From positions 1 through 64,000 of the forward strand of contig JAIBCJ010000001.1 of the NCBI GenBank assembly GCA_019694145.1: a stretch of DNA of 64,000 bases. Direction: 5' to 3'. Positions 8,646 through 17,893 of this stretch are shown one piece after another; position 1 is the first letter of the stretch, and each line of letters begins with the position of its first letter. The notes under the pieces are model-generated. The model did not search any database and was not told the DNA's origin. It saw nothing but the letters and a program-made list of their open reading frames with translations. The translations under genes and the position numbers were made by a program. The stretch is from Solirubrobacterales bacterium. GTDB lineage: Bacteria; Actinomycetota; Thermoleophilia; Solirubrobacterales; 70-9.

Positions 8646-9570
8646 CGCCGGCTCCATCGGTCAGCGAGAGGAAGACCCTCTCGAGGTCGGGACGCTCGCG
8701 CATCAGCCCGCGCAGCCAGATGCCGGATTCGGCGAGGATGCGGGTGATCTCCGAGTCGTCCTCGATCTCGCCCCGGGCGACGAGGCTGCCCTCTCCCCTG
8801 TCCTCGACTTCCAGACCCGCCCGGCGGAGGATCGCGGTCGCCGCCTCGGCCTGCGAGATCCGCACGTAAACCCTGTAGCCCTCGCCGACCCCGGTCGAGG
8901 CGAGGATCTCCTCCATGGTTCCGTCAGCAACCAGCCTGCCCTTGTTGATGATCGTGACCCGGTCGCACATCAGCTGGACCTCGGAGAGCAGATGGGAAGA
9001 GACCAGCACGGTCACGCCGCGCTCGGGAAGTTGCTTGATCAATTCCCTGATCTCGACGATCCCCGAAGGGTCGAGACCGTTGGTCGGCTCATCGAGCAGG
9101 ACCAGCCGGGGCTTGCCGAGCAGGGAGATCGCCAGACCGAGGCGCTGCTTCATGCCCAGCGAAAAGGTCCGGGCGTTGGAGTCGGCCCGATCGCCCAGGT
9201 CGACCAGTTCCAGCAGGTCGTCGATCTCGGCCCCGGCATCCGCGAGCCCGAGCGTCGCGGCCTGGATCTGCATGTTCTGCCGGGCGGTGGCACGGCCGTA
9301 GAGCGCCGGGCCCTCGATCAGCGAGCCCGTCTGGCGAACCGCTTCGGTGAAACCAGGGCCGCCGGGCCGGGCTCCGAGCAGGCTCGCGGTTCCGCTGTTC
9401 ATCCCGGCCAGGCCGAGCAGGATCCTGATCGCGGTCGTCTTGCCGGAACCGTTTGGACCGAGCAGCCCGCAGACCGACCCCTCGGGCACCGCAAGGGAGA
9501 GGTCGTCCAGGGCGACGGTGGCCCCGAACTTCTTGGTCACTCCTTCCAGCCGGATTAGCGTCTCGGGCAT
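8635..9570 (-). CDS. ABC transporter ATP-binding protein (BcrA/CcmA-like exporter)
   Basis: About 311 residues. Walker A is GPNGSGKT, the signature is FSLGMKQRLGLA, Walker B is LVLLDEPTNGLDP and the H-loop is VSSHLLSE. A C-terminal regulatory segment of about 90 residues follows the ATPase core, as in drug and lantibiotic exporters. The start is the ATG at 9570, where similarity begins; upstream frame extension overlaps tgt and is not credible. It is 13 bases downstream of tgt on the same strand and overlaps the permease gene. Confidence 0.88.
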   Translation of the reverse strand: MPETLIRLEGVTKKFGATVALDDLSLAVPEGSVCGLLGPNGSGKTTAIRILLGLAGMNSGTASLLGARPGGPGFTEAVRQTGSLIEGPALYGRATARQNMQIQAATLGLADAGAEIDDLLELVDLGDRADSNARTFSLGMKQRLGLAISLLGKPRLVLLDEPTNGLDPSGIVEIRELIKQLPERGVTVLVSSHLLSEVQLMCDRVTIINKGRLVADGTMEEILASTGVGEGYRVYVRISQAEAATAILRRAGLEVEDRGEGSLVARGEIEDDSEITRILAESGIWLRGLMRERPDLERVFLSLTDGAGDES

Positions 9571-9583
9571 CGCGGGCGGAATC

Positions 9584-10789
9584 CTAACCGGCTTCCCAGG
9601 GCGCCAGACCGCCCAGGATCCGCTCACTGTAGGCAGCGTAGGTTCCGGCCGAAATCGCCTCGCGGGCACCACGCATCAGCCGTTCCATGTAGGTCAGGTT
9701 GTGGTCGACCAGCAGCCGGACGGCGGTCAGCTCTTCCGACTTCGAGATGTAGTTGAGGTAGTCCCGGTCGTAGCGCTCACAGGCCGCGCAGGGGCAGCCG
9801 GGGACCAGCGGCTCGCGGTTGCCGATCTCGCGTGGCTTGCGGACATCGATCCGGAAGCGCTTCTCCGGCAGCGGCGCCAGGGCCATGCCGTGGCGGGCGA
9901 GCCGGGTCGGAACGGCACAGTCGAAGACATCGAGGCCGAGCGCCACGCCTCGCATCAGGTCATCAACTTCGCCGATCCCGAGCAGGTGCTTGGGAGCCTC
10001 GACCGGCAGGTTCGGCACCGTGAAACCGAGCACTTCGGCCATCTCTTCCTTGTCGCGGCCGAGGGTGCCGCCGATCGAGATCCCGTCAACCGCAGATGAG
10101 GAGACCGCCTCGCAGGACTCCCTGCGCAGGTCGGCGTGGGTGCCTCCCTGGATGATCCCGAAGACCGCCTGCCCGGCCGGGCCATTGGCTTCGTGCCAGT
10201 CGAGGCAGCGTTTCAGCCAGCGGTGCGTCCGCTCGGTCGAGCGGGCGGTGTACTCACGGTCGGCGTGGAAGGGGGTGCATTCATCGAAGACCAGGGCGAT
10301 GTCGGAAGCGAGCGCGGCCTGGACCCGCATCGACTCCTCCGGTGAAAGCATCAACTCGGAGCCGTCCTTGTAGGAACGGAATCGCACTCCCTCCTCCTCG
10401 ATCCCCAGGGTTTTGGCGAGCCCGTACATCTTGCGTCCCGAGCCCTTGATCTCCTCGGCCACCCCGCCGTGGGCCAGCGAGAAGACCTGGAAGCCGCCCG
10501 AGTCGGTGATGATCGCCTTCTCCCAGCCCATGAACCGGTGGAGCCCGCCGGCTTCGGCGATCCGCTCCGGCCCCGGAGCGACCAGCAGGTGGTAGGTGTT
10601 GCCCAGCACCATCTGGTAACCCATTCCCTCGATTTCCCGCGTGGACATGCCGCGAACCGAGCCCTTGGTTGCGAGGGGGATGAAGGCCGGCGTTTCGACC
10701 GGGCCGTGGGGTGTCAGAAGGGTGCCGCGACGGGCATCGCCATCGCGGGCGTGGATCTCGAAGGTCAGCCGGGCCGGGTCGTGGCGCAT
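9584..10789 (-). CDS. tgt: Queuine tRNA-ribosyltransferase (tRNA-guanine transglycosylase)
   Basis: Tgt exchanges guanine at wobble position 34 of GUN-anticodon tRNAs for the queuosine precursor. The 401 residues include the catalytic core with ITDSGGFQVFSL (substrate-binding Asp), FGIIQGG, and the nucleophile region DVFDCAVPTRLARHG. The zinc site is CPCAACERY plus a downstream His in LLVDHN. No queuosine biosynthesis or salvage genes are in the window, so whether preQ1 or queuine is the in vivo substrate cannot be told. The upstream gene gpmI is separated by its own terminator, so tgt probably has a separate promoter. Confidence 0.95.
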   Translation of the reverse strand: MRHDPARLTFEIHARDGDARRGTLLTPHGPVETPAFIPLATKGSVRGMSTREIEGMGYQMVLGNTYHLLVAPGPERIAEAGGLHRFMGWEKAIITDSGGFQVFSLAHGGVAEEIKGSGRKMYGLAKTLGIEEEGVRFRSYKDGSELMLSPEESMRVQAALASDIALVFDECTPFHADREYTARSTERTHRWLKRCLDWHEANGPAGQAVFGIIQGGTHADLRRESCEAVSSSAVDGISIGGTLGRDKEEMAEVLGFTVPNLPVEAPKHLLGIGEVDDLMRGVALGLDVFDCAVPTRLARHGMALAPLPEKRFRIDVRKPREIGNREPLVPGCPCAACERYDRDYLNYISKSEELTAVRLLVDHNLTYMERLMRGAREAISAGTYAAYSERILGGLAPWEAG

Positions 10790-10809
10790 CAGGCCACCCT
10801 ATCCGTCCG

Positions 10810-10866
10810 GAAAACCACGCGAGATTCCCGTTTGTGCCGGTATGCGGCGCGAACCGGGATCTCGCG
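10810..10866 (-). terminator. Rho-independent terminator of the gap-pgk-tpiA-gpmI operon
   Basis: Immediately after the gpmI stop, arms at 10855-10866 and 10818-10830 (CGCGAGAT plus CCCG, with a single bulged base) form a 12-pair stem on the minus strand. The stem is followed by GGTTTTCC, a short U-run. This closes the glycolytic operon before tgt. Confidence 0.7.
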
Positions 10867-10868
10867 GA

Positions 10869-12392
10869 TCAGGCGGGCTCGATCAGGCTGCGGCCGGTCA
10901 TCTCTACCGGCTGCTGAATCCCGAGCATCTGGAGGATGGTCGGTGCGACGTCGGCGAGGATGCCACCGTCGGCCAGGTTGAAGCCCTCGGCGGTGACGAT
11001 GACCGGCACCGGGTTCAGCGAATGAGCGGTGTTCGGGGAGCCGTCGGGTTCAAGCATGTTGTCGGCGTTGCCGTGATCGGCGGTGATCAGGCAGGCCCCG
11101 CCCGAGTCGAGGACGGTCTTGACCACCCGGCCGAGGCAGGCGTCAACCGCCTCGATCGCCTGGACCGCGGCGGGGATGACACCGGTGTGTCCGACCATGT
11201 CCGGGTTGGCGAAGTTGATGATCCCGAAGCGCGGTTCGTCTTCCTCCCACCCCGCGACGAAGGCATCCGCCGCCTGGTTGGCGCTCATCTCGGGCTTGAA
11301 ATCGTAGGTCGGGACGTCGCGGGGGGATTCGACCAGGCGCCGGTCCTCCCCCTCCCATTCGCGCTCGCGGCCTCCGTTGAAGAAGTAGGTCACGTGGGGA
11401 TACTTCTCGGTTTCCGCGACATGGAGCTGGCGGCCGCCGTCGCCGGCAATCACCTGGGCCATAGTCACCTTCGGCCGCTCCTCCGGGAAGGCGACCGGGT
11501 AGGGCCAGCCTTCGCGATAGGAGGTCATGGTGGTCAGGTCGAGTAGCGGTCCACCCGAGCGGACGAACTCGTCGAAGTCCGGTTCGGCCAGGGCGCGAGT
11601 GAGTTCCCGGGCCCGGTCGGGGCGGAAATTGATGAAGATCGCGGTGTCACCCTCGCGGGCCCCGTCATAGCCGGCGATCACGGTCGGCTTGATGAACTCG
11701 TCGGTCAGATCATGCTCGTATGAGTCGGCGACCGCCTCGCCTGCCGTGGCAGCCGCGGGACCTGCCCCGTGGACGATCGCGTCGTAGGCGAGTTTGACCC
11801 GGTCCCAGCGGGTGTCGCGGTCCATCGCGTAGTAGCGACCGCTGACCGTGCCGACCCGCCCGGCCGAGCGCAGCCAGCGTTCCAGTTCCTCGACGTACTT
11901 CGCGCCCCCGTGCGGCAGGGTGTCGCGGCCGTCGGTAATCGCGTGGAAGATCACGTCCGGCACCCCCTCCTGGGAGGTCAGTTCGACACAGGCCTCAAGG
12001 TGCTCCCAGCCGGAATGAACCCCGCCGTCGGAAACCAGGCCGATCAGATGCAGCCGCCCGTTGCCGTTGACCGCCTTCTGGCAGGCCGCGACGAGGGCCT
12101 CGTTGTCGAAAAAGGAACCGTCGGCGACTGCGGTGTCGATCCGGGCCAGGTCCTGCTTGACGATCGCACCGGCGCCGAGATTGAGGTGACCGACCTCGGA
12201 GTTGCCCATCTGCCCTTCCGGCAGGCCGACGTCCGGGCCCTGGGCGGAGAGCTGCGTGGTCGGGTACTGCTCCCAGAGCCGGTCGAAGTTGGGCGTGTTC
12301 GCCAGCGAGATCGCGTTGCCCGGGCCGGGCGGGGCGATGCCCCAGCCGTCGAGGATTATCAGCGCCGCCGATGGTACGGGCAGGTTCGCCAT
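10869..12392 (-). CDS. gpmI: 2,3-bisphosphoglycerate-independent phosphoglycerate mutase
   Basis: GpmI interconverts 3- and 2-phosphoglycerate with a two-metal alkaline-phosphatase-type centre. The 507 residues match the usual family length. IILDGWG carries the first metal ligand, GNSEVGHLNLGAG holds the catalytic Ser, and the late block LITADHGNADNM supplies further metal ligands. Its start is 14 bases after the tpiA stop. It is the last gene of a four-gene glycolytic operon that runs from GAPDH to phosphoglycerate mutase. Confidence 0.96.
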   Translation of the reverse strand: MANLPVPSAALIILDGWGIAPPGPGNAISLANTPNFDRLWEQYPTTQLSAQGPDVGLPEGQMGNSEVGHLNLGAGAIVKQDLARIDTAVADGSFFDNEALVAACQKAVNGNGRLHLIGLVSDGGVHSGWEHLEACVELTSQEGVPDVIFHAITDGRDTLPHGGAKYVEELERWLRSAGRVGTVSGRYYAMDRDTRWDRVKLAYDAIVHGAGPAAATAGEAVADSYEHDLTDEFIKPTVIAGYDGAREGDTAIFINFRPDRARELTRALAEPDFDEFVRSGGPLLDLTTMTSYREGWPYPVAFPEERPKVTMAQVIAGDGGRQLHVAETEKYPHVTYFFNGGREREWEGEDRRLVESPRDVPTYDFKPEMSANQAADAFVAGWEEDEPRFGIINFANPDMVGHTGVIPAAVQAIEAVDACLGRVVKTVLDSGGACLITADHGNADNMLEPDGSPNTAHSLNPVPVIVTAEGFNLADGGILADVAPTILQMLGIQQPVEMTGRSLIEPA

Positions 12393-12406
12393 GGGTCCCG
12401 GGTTCC

Positions 12407-13165
12407 TTACGCGGCCGGCGCGGCGGCGACGATCGCGCCGAAGTCATCCGGGTCGAGGGCGGCGCCGCCAACCAGGGCGCCGTCGATGTCAGGCAGCGCC
12501 AGGAGCTCTTCCGCGTTGGCCGGTTTGACCGATCCGCCGTAAAGGATCCGCACCAGCTCGGCCTTGTGGGGATCCCGCGAGCGCAGCAGGTTGCGAATGA
12601 ATTCGCAGGCATCCTGGGCCTGTTCCGGGGAAGCGGTGAGGCCGGTGCCGATCGCCCAGACGGGCTCGTAGGCGATCACCACCTTCTCCAGGTCGTCGGT
12701 GTGAATCTCCGCCAGGTCGGTCAGGACCTGATGCGAAAGCACCGATTCGGTGTCGTTCGATTCCCGCTCGGCCTGGGTCTCACCGACGCAGAGGATCGGC
12801 TCGAGGCCGGCTTCGATCGCCCTCGGAACCTTGCGGGCCAGCGCCTCGTCGGTCTCGCCGAAGAACTGGCGCCGTTCGGAGTGGCCGAGGATCGTGCCGT
12901 CAACGCCGATGTCAAGCAGCATCGGGGCCGAGACCTCGCCGGTGAAGGCTCCGGAATCCTCGTAGAACATGTTCTGGGCGCATACCTTGACCGGGGTGCC
13001 GGCGCAGCGCTCGGCCACCCGCTGAAGAGCCAGCCACGGCGGGCAGAGCACGACCTCGGCCCCGTCGGCGGACCGGGTCGGCAGGAAGGCATCGAGGAAC
13101 TCGTCCGCTTCTGACGCGGTCTTGTTCATTTTCCAGTTGGCGGCTACATACGGTCGACGGCTCAT
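12407..13165 (-). CDS. tpiA: Triosephosphate isomerase
   Basis: A cytosolic TIM-barrel enzyme of 252 residues interconverting dihydroxyacetone phosphate and glyceraldehyde 3-phosphate. AANWKMNK contains the N-terminal Asn and Lys, ILGHSERRQ the catalytic His, and VIAYEPVWAIGTG the catalytic Glu followed by loop 6. RILYGGSVKPAN and GALVGGAAL form the phosphate-binding end. It lies between pgk and gpmI with gaps of 20 and 14 bases. In many actinobacteria secG follows tpiA; here gpmI follows directly. Confidence 0.97.
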   Translation of the reverse strand: MSRRPYVAANWKMNKTASEADEFLDAFLPTRSADGAEVVLCPPWLALQRVAERCAGTPVKVCAQNMFYEDSGAFTGEVSAPMLLDIGVDGTILGHSERRQFFGETDEALARKVPRAIEAGLEPILCVGETQAERESNDTESVLSHQVLTDLAEIHTDDLEKVVIAYEPVWAIGTGLTASPEQAQDACEFIRNLLRSRDPHKAELVRILYGGSVKPANAEELLALPDIDGALVGGAALDPDDFGAIVAAAPAA

Positions 13166-13185
13166 GTCCGGCCTCTTTCGATTTG

Positions 13186-14373
13186 TTACTTGTCGTTCAA
13201 TGCGGCCACGCCCGGGAGGTCCTTGCCCTCCAGCAGTTCAAGCGAAGCGCCGCCTCCGGTCGAAACCCAGTTCACCTGGTCGGTCAGCCCGAACTTGACC
13301 AGGGCGGCGACCGAATCGCCGCCGCCGACCACGGTGTATCCGGGAGCGGCTGCCACCGCCTCGGCCACGGTCCGGGTGCCGCCGGCGAATGGTCCCAGCT
13401 CGAAGGCCCCCATCGGCCCGTTCCAGAGCACGGTTCCGGCCGATCCGACCCGGGCCGCGTAATCCGCTGCGGACTTCGGACCGATGTCGAGGCCCATCCA
13501 TCCTTCCGGCACGTCCACTCCGTCGAGTTCCTCGGTGTCGGTGTCGGCCGAGAACTCGCGGCCGAGCGCGAGGTCGGTCGGCAGGACCAGCTCGCAATTG
13601 CCGGCGGCGGCCTTCTCCAGGGCTTCACGGGCGAGCGGGATGTCGTCGTCATGGCAGAGCGAGCCACCGATCGCGTGCCCCTGGGCCTTGTAGAAGGGGA
13701 AGCACATGGCGCCGCCGATCAGGATCTGGTCGGCGATCTCAAGGAAGCGGTCGATCACTCCGACCTTGTCGGAAACCTTGGCCCCGCCCAGCACCACGAC
13801 CAGGGGCCGGGCCGGGTCGGTGGCGACCGAGGTCAGGTTCTCGACTTCCTTCTCCAGCAGCAGGCCCGCGTAGGCGGGCAGGTCTGCGGCCACGCCGGCG
13901 GTGCTGGCGTGGGCCCGGTGGGCAGCACCGAAGGCGTCGTTCACATAGATGTCAGCGAGCGCGGCGAGCCGGGCCGCGAGAGCCGGGGCGTTCTCGGTCT
14001 CGCCCGGTTCGAAGCGGGTGTTTTCAAGCAGCAGGATCTGGCCTGGCTGAAGGTCCTCGACCTTCGCTTCGGAGTCTTGGCCAGCGACGTCATCCGCCAA
14101 CCCGACCGGCTGCCCGGTCAGCTCCGACAGTCGCTTCGCCGCCGGCGCCAGCGAAAGCTCCGGCACGACCTGGCCCTTTGGCCGGCCCAGGTGGGAACAG
14201 AGAATGACCCTGGCCCCGCGACCGGTCAGATACTCGATGGTTGGCAGCGCAGCCCTGATCCGGGTGTCATCGGTGACCTCTTCCCCGTCGAGGGGAACGT
14301 TGAAGTCGACCCGGACCAGGACTCGCTTGCCGTCGACGTCGGCGTCGCGAACCGACGCCTTGTCGAAAGCCAT
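13186..14373 (-). CDS. pgk: Phosphoglycerate kinase
   Basis: A two-domain 395-residue kinase making ATP from 1,3-bisphosphoglycerate. RVDFNVPL near residue 22 is the substrate-binding signature, ILCSHLGRPKG continues the N-domain site, VLGGAKVSDKVGVI is the nucleotide-domain hinge, and TVVGGGDSVAAL is the C-terminal ATP loop. Its start is 24 bases after the gap stop, so both come from one transcript. Confidence 0.97.
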   Translation of the reverse strand: MAFDKASVRDADVDGKRVLVRVDFNVPLDGEEVTDDTRIRAALPTIEYLTGRGARVILCSHLGRPKGQVVPELSLAPAAKRLSELTGQPVGLADDVAGQDSEAKVEDLQPGQILLLENTRFEPGETENAPALAARLAALADIYVNDAFGAAHRAHASTAGVAADLPAYAGLLLEKEVENLTSVATDPARPLVVVLGGAKVSDKVGVIDRFLEIADQILIGGAMCFPFYKAQGHAIGGSLCHDDDIPLAREALEKAAAGNCELVLPTDLALGREFSADTDTEELDGVDVPEGWMGLDIGPKSAADYAARVGSAGTVLWNGPMGAFELGPFAGGTRTVAEAVAAAPGYTVVGGGDSVAALVKFGLTDQVNWVSTGGGASLELLEGKDLPGVAALNDK

Positions 14374-14397
14374 TTCCAGCTCCTCGCTGAAGCCGTC

Positions 14398-15402
<1,005 letters not shown>

Positions 15403-15505
15403 CTACCGCCTCCTGGGAAAACTGGGTTGGTGAAACTCCGATTACACCTTGGATTCTACGGCCCCGCCACCCCCGGTGCCCTGCGGTCAAACACCGAAAT
15501 CAGGG

Positions 15506-15547
15506 GTGGGTCGGATTTCCGTCCCTGCTGCCGGTTATCCGACCCAC
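15506..15547. repeat. Inverted repeat upstream of gap
   Basis: Perfect 11-base arms GTGGGTCGGAT (15506-15516) and its complement (15537-15547) enclose a 20-base loop. The 305-base interval 15400-15705 has no credible gene. It holds this repeat about 110 bases before gap, a longer palindrome at 15637, and presumably the gap promoter. An operator or RNA hairpin role is possible but not shown. Confidence 0.6.
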
Positions 15548-15636
15548 TGCCGGTGAACAGCGGCATTGACGGGGGAATGTGGGGTCACCCGTAGACCTGT
15601 GGCGGCTCCGAGTCCGGTTCAGGCCCGAGTTTCGGG

Positions 15637-15682
15637 AGGTGCCTATGGATTTCGTCTATATGAACGAAATCCATAGGCACCT
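15637..15682. repeat. Perfect 19-base-pair palindrome after the VOC gene
   Basis: Arms 15637-15655 and 15664-15682 are exact complements (AGGTGCCTATGGATTTCGT) around an eight-base AT-rich loop. It begins about 24 bases beyond the stop of the VOC gene. There is no U-run on either strand, so it is not a classical terminator. The outer AGGTGCC is shared with the terminator stem at 48605. Confidence 0.75.
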
Positions 15683-15705
15683 GCCCCGGATCGAGGCCGG
15701 GACCT

Positions 15706-16068
15706 CTAGTCCTGGGAGACGGTGATCTCTATGTCGTGACCGTCAGGGTCGCGGAGGAAGGCGGAGTAGGAGCCCGATCCGTGGGCGCTGGTTTCGCCGG
15801 GCTGGGCGACGTTCGAGCCGCCGGAGTTGGTTCCGCCTTCCCAGGCGGCCTTGACGGCCGCGATGCCGGGGGCGCCGAGGCTGACCATCGTGCCTTCGGC
15901 CCGGACTCCGGTTCGTTCGGTGATGAAGAGGATCGGACGGGAAATGCCGTATCCGACCGCGTTCGTTTCGTTCACGTGGCGTCGCCACCCGAGTGGCGAG
16001 AGCAGCGCGTCATAGAACGAGGAGGCGCGAGGGAGATCGGAAACTTCGAGGACGATGTGGTGAATCAC
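15706..16068 (-). CDS. VOC-superfamily (glyoxalase-like) protein
   Basis: The 120 residues form a single vicinal-oxygen-chelate module: MIHHIVLEVSDLPRASSFYDALLSPLG opens the first beta-alpha-beta unit and FLRDPDGHDIEITV is the classic closing strand. The N-terminal His and C-terminal Glu are candidate metal ligands. Substrate is unknown; relatives include glyoxalases, dioxygenases and resistance proteins. The start is GTG at 16068. It stands alone between an ABC transporter operon and the gap operon, where yvcK-whiA might have been expected. Confidence 0.82.
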   Translation of the reverse strand: MIHHIVLEVSDLPRASSFYDALLSPLGWRRHVNETNAVGYGISRPILFITERTGVRAEGTMVSLGAPGIAAVKAAWEGGTNSGGSNVAQPGETSAHGSGSYSAFLRDPDGHDIEITVSQD

Positions 16069-16181
16069 TCACGGCAGGCTAATGGAGATGCAACAAAACG
16101 GGAACCTGACCGTTGGCGAGTGGTCGAGGGCGGCCGGGCGGAACGGTGAAATCCGGTCCCTGGATTTGCGGCGCCGGGCGA

Positions 16182-16952
16182 CTACTGCCGGGGGGTCCAG
16201 CGGAAGTAGCGCAAGGCGATGAGGAATCCGGCCAGGCCCCAGATGGCGACCACCGCGAGTTCGCCCCACTCGAAACCCGCCCCGACGGTCTTCGGGCTGT
16301 AGGCGGAGAAGAAGGCCTCGAAGAAATCCCGCACCGGGAAGTGGTTGGCGAATGAGAGGACACCTTCGGGGATCTCGTTTTCGGGGATGAAGATTCCGGA
16401 AAGGAAATAGAGCGGAAGGGTGATCGCATTGGAGATCGCCGAAGCGGCTTCGCGCGAGGGAATGATCACGGTCATCGCCAGGCCGAGGCAGCAGAACGAA
16501 GTCGCGCCGACGACCAGGGTCACGAGCACGGCCGGAATCCGTTCCCAGGGGATCGGCGCGTCATAGAGCAGCTTCCCGATCAGCGTGACCACGACCAGCA
16601 TCACGGCCGAGATCACGATCGCGTTGCCGACCCGGCCGGCGATGAAGACCCAGGGCGGCAGCGGGGTTCCGCGGCCACGCTTGAGCAGACCCTGCTCCCG
16701 GGCGATCGTGACGTTCATCGACAGGTTGACCATGGTCGCCGAGATCACGGCGAGGGTGACGATCGCCGGGATGTAATAGGTGGTCACCTTGACTCCCCCC
16801 AGTTCCTCGATCTGGTCGCCGCCAAAGATCGTGGCGAAGATCAGCAGAAAGAGCACCGGCAGGAGCGCCGTGAAGAAGACCGAAGCGGGGTTTCGCCAGA
16901 AGACCTTCTGGGCAAAGCGGAACTCGTGCAGTGCCAGGGAGATCGGCTTCAT
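16182..16952 (-). CDS. ABC-2 type transporter permease
   Basis: The 256-residue permease has six membrane segments, with LPVLFLLIFATIFGG early and an ABC-2 signature region near LPLYFLSGIFIPENEIP. It is the partner of the ATPase at 16949, with which it overlaps by four bases (ATGA). The pair resembles DrrAB/NodIJ-like exporters of drugs or lipids. Substrate cannot be inferred from sequence. Confidence 0.87.
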   Translation of the reverse strand: MKPISLALHEFRFAQKVFWRNPASVFFTALLPVLFLLIFATIFGGDQIEELGGVKVTTYYIPAIVTLAVISATMVNLSMNVTIAREQGLLKRGRGTPLPPWVFIAGRVGNAIVISAVMLVVVTLIGKLLYDAPIPWERIPAVLVTLVVGATSFCCLGLAMTVIIPSREAASAISNAITLPLYFLSGIFIPENEIPEGVLSFANHFPVRDFFEAFFSAYSPKTVGAGFEWGELAVVAIWGLAGFLIALRYFRWTPRQ

Positions 16953-17866
16953 GCGTCGGTCAGCTCCAGGTAGACATCCTCGAGGCTGGGCCGGCGGACT
17001 TCGAGATGCTGGATCTCGAGGTCGCTTTCAATTGCCCAGCCGGTAATCCGGTTGAGGTCGGCGACCGGCTCGTGAGTGCCGATACTGACCGTGCGGAGGC
17101 CGGTGTCGTCTTCGCTGCTCGACTGGGTCTGGCCGACTCCGGCGATGCCCGCCAGGTCCGTTCCGGCCGGCACCGAGAAGGAGATCGTGGTCGGCATGCG
17201 ACGGCGGTCACCGAGGTTCTCCGGGGTGTCGAGGGCGACGATCCGCCCTTCGCTCATGATCGCCACCCGGTCGGCGAGGAACTGGGCCTCCTCCATGTAA
17301 TGGGTGGTCAGCAGCACGGTCTTGCCGAGGCCGCGGAGCCCGGCCACCATCTCCCAGGCCTGCCGGCGGGCCGACGGGTCGAAGCCGGTGGTCGGCTCGT
17401 CCAGAAAGAGCAGGTCGGGGTCGCCGACCAGGGCGATGCCGACGTCGAGCCGGCGCTGCTGGCCGCCGGACAGTTTGCGGGCACGCGTCCCGGCCTGTTC
17501 CTCGAGACCGACCAGTCCGATCACCTCGTCGACCTCGCGGGGATTGCGGTAGTAGCCGGCATATTGCTGAAGCGATTCCCTGACCGTCAGGGCCGGCTCC
17601 AGCGTGGTGCTCTGCAGCACGATCCCGATCCGGTCCCGCCAGGCGGGGGTTGGTTTGGCGGGATCCACGCCGAGGACACTGACTTCGCCCCCGTCGCGGT
17701 CACGGTAGCCCTCGAGGATCTCGACCGTGGTCGTCTTCCCGGCCCCGTTCGGGCCAAGCACGGCCACGATCTCCTCGGGGAAGACCTCGAGATCGACTCC
17801 CCGGACCGCCTCAAGATCGTCGTAGGTCTTGCGCAGGCCCTTGATGCTTATTGCCGCACTGGACAC
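16949..17866 (-). CDS. ABC transporter ATP-binding protein (DrrA-like)
   Basis: About 305 residues. Walker A is GPNGAGKTT, the signature LSGGQQRRLDVG, Walker B LLFLDEPTTGFDPSAR and the H-loop TTHYMEEA. The ending SLEDVYLELTDA is characteristic of the DrrA exporter group. I prefer GTG at 17866, immediately before SSAAISIKGL; TTG at 17875 is in frame. It forms a coupled pair with the permease downstream and starts 28 bases after the rapZ stop. Confidence 0.88.
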   Translation of the reverse strand: MSSAAISIKGLRKTYDDLEAVRGVDLEVFPEEIVAVLGPNGAGKTTTVEILEGYRDRDGGEVSVLGVDPAKPTPAWRDRIGIVLQSTTLEPALTVRESLQQYAGYYRNPREVDEVIGLVGLEEQAGTRARKLSGGQQRRLDVGIALVGDPDLLFLDEPTTGFDPSARRQAWEMVAGLRGLGKTVLLTTHYMEEAQFLADRVAIMSEGRIVALDTPENLGDRRRMPTTISFSVPAGTDLAGIAGVGQTQSSSEDDTGLRTVSIGTHEPVADLNRITGWAIESDLEIQHLEVRRPSLEDVYLELTDA

Positions 17867-17893
17867 GGCCAACAACCCTACGGGGTTGGGGAA

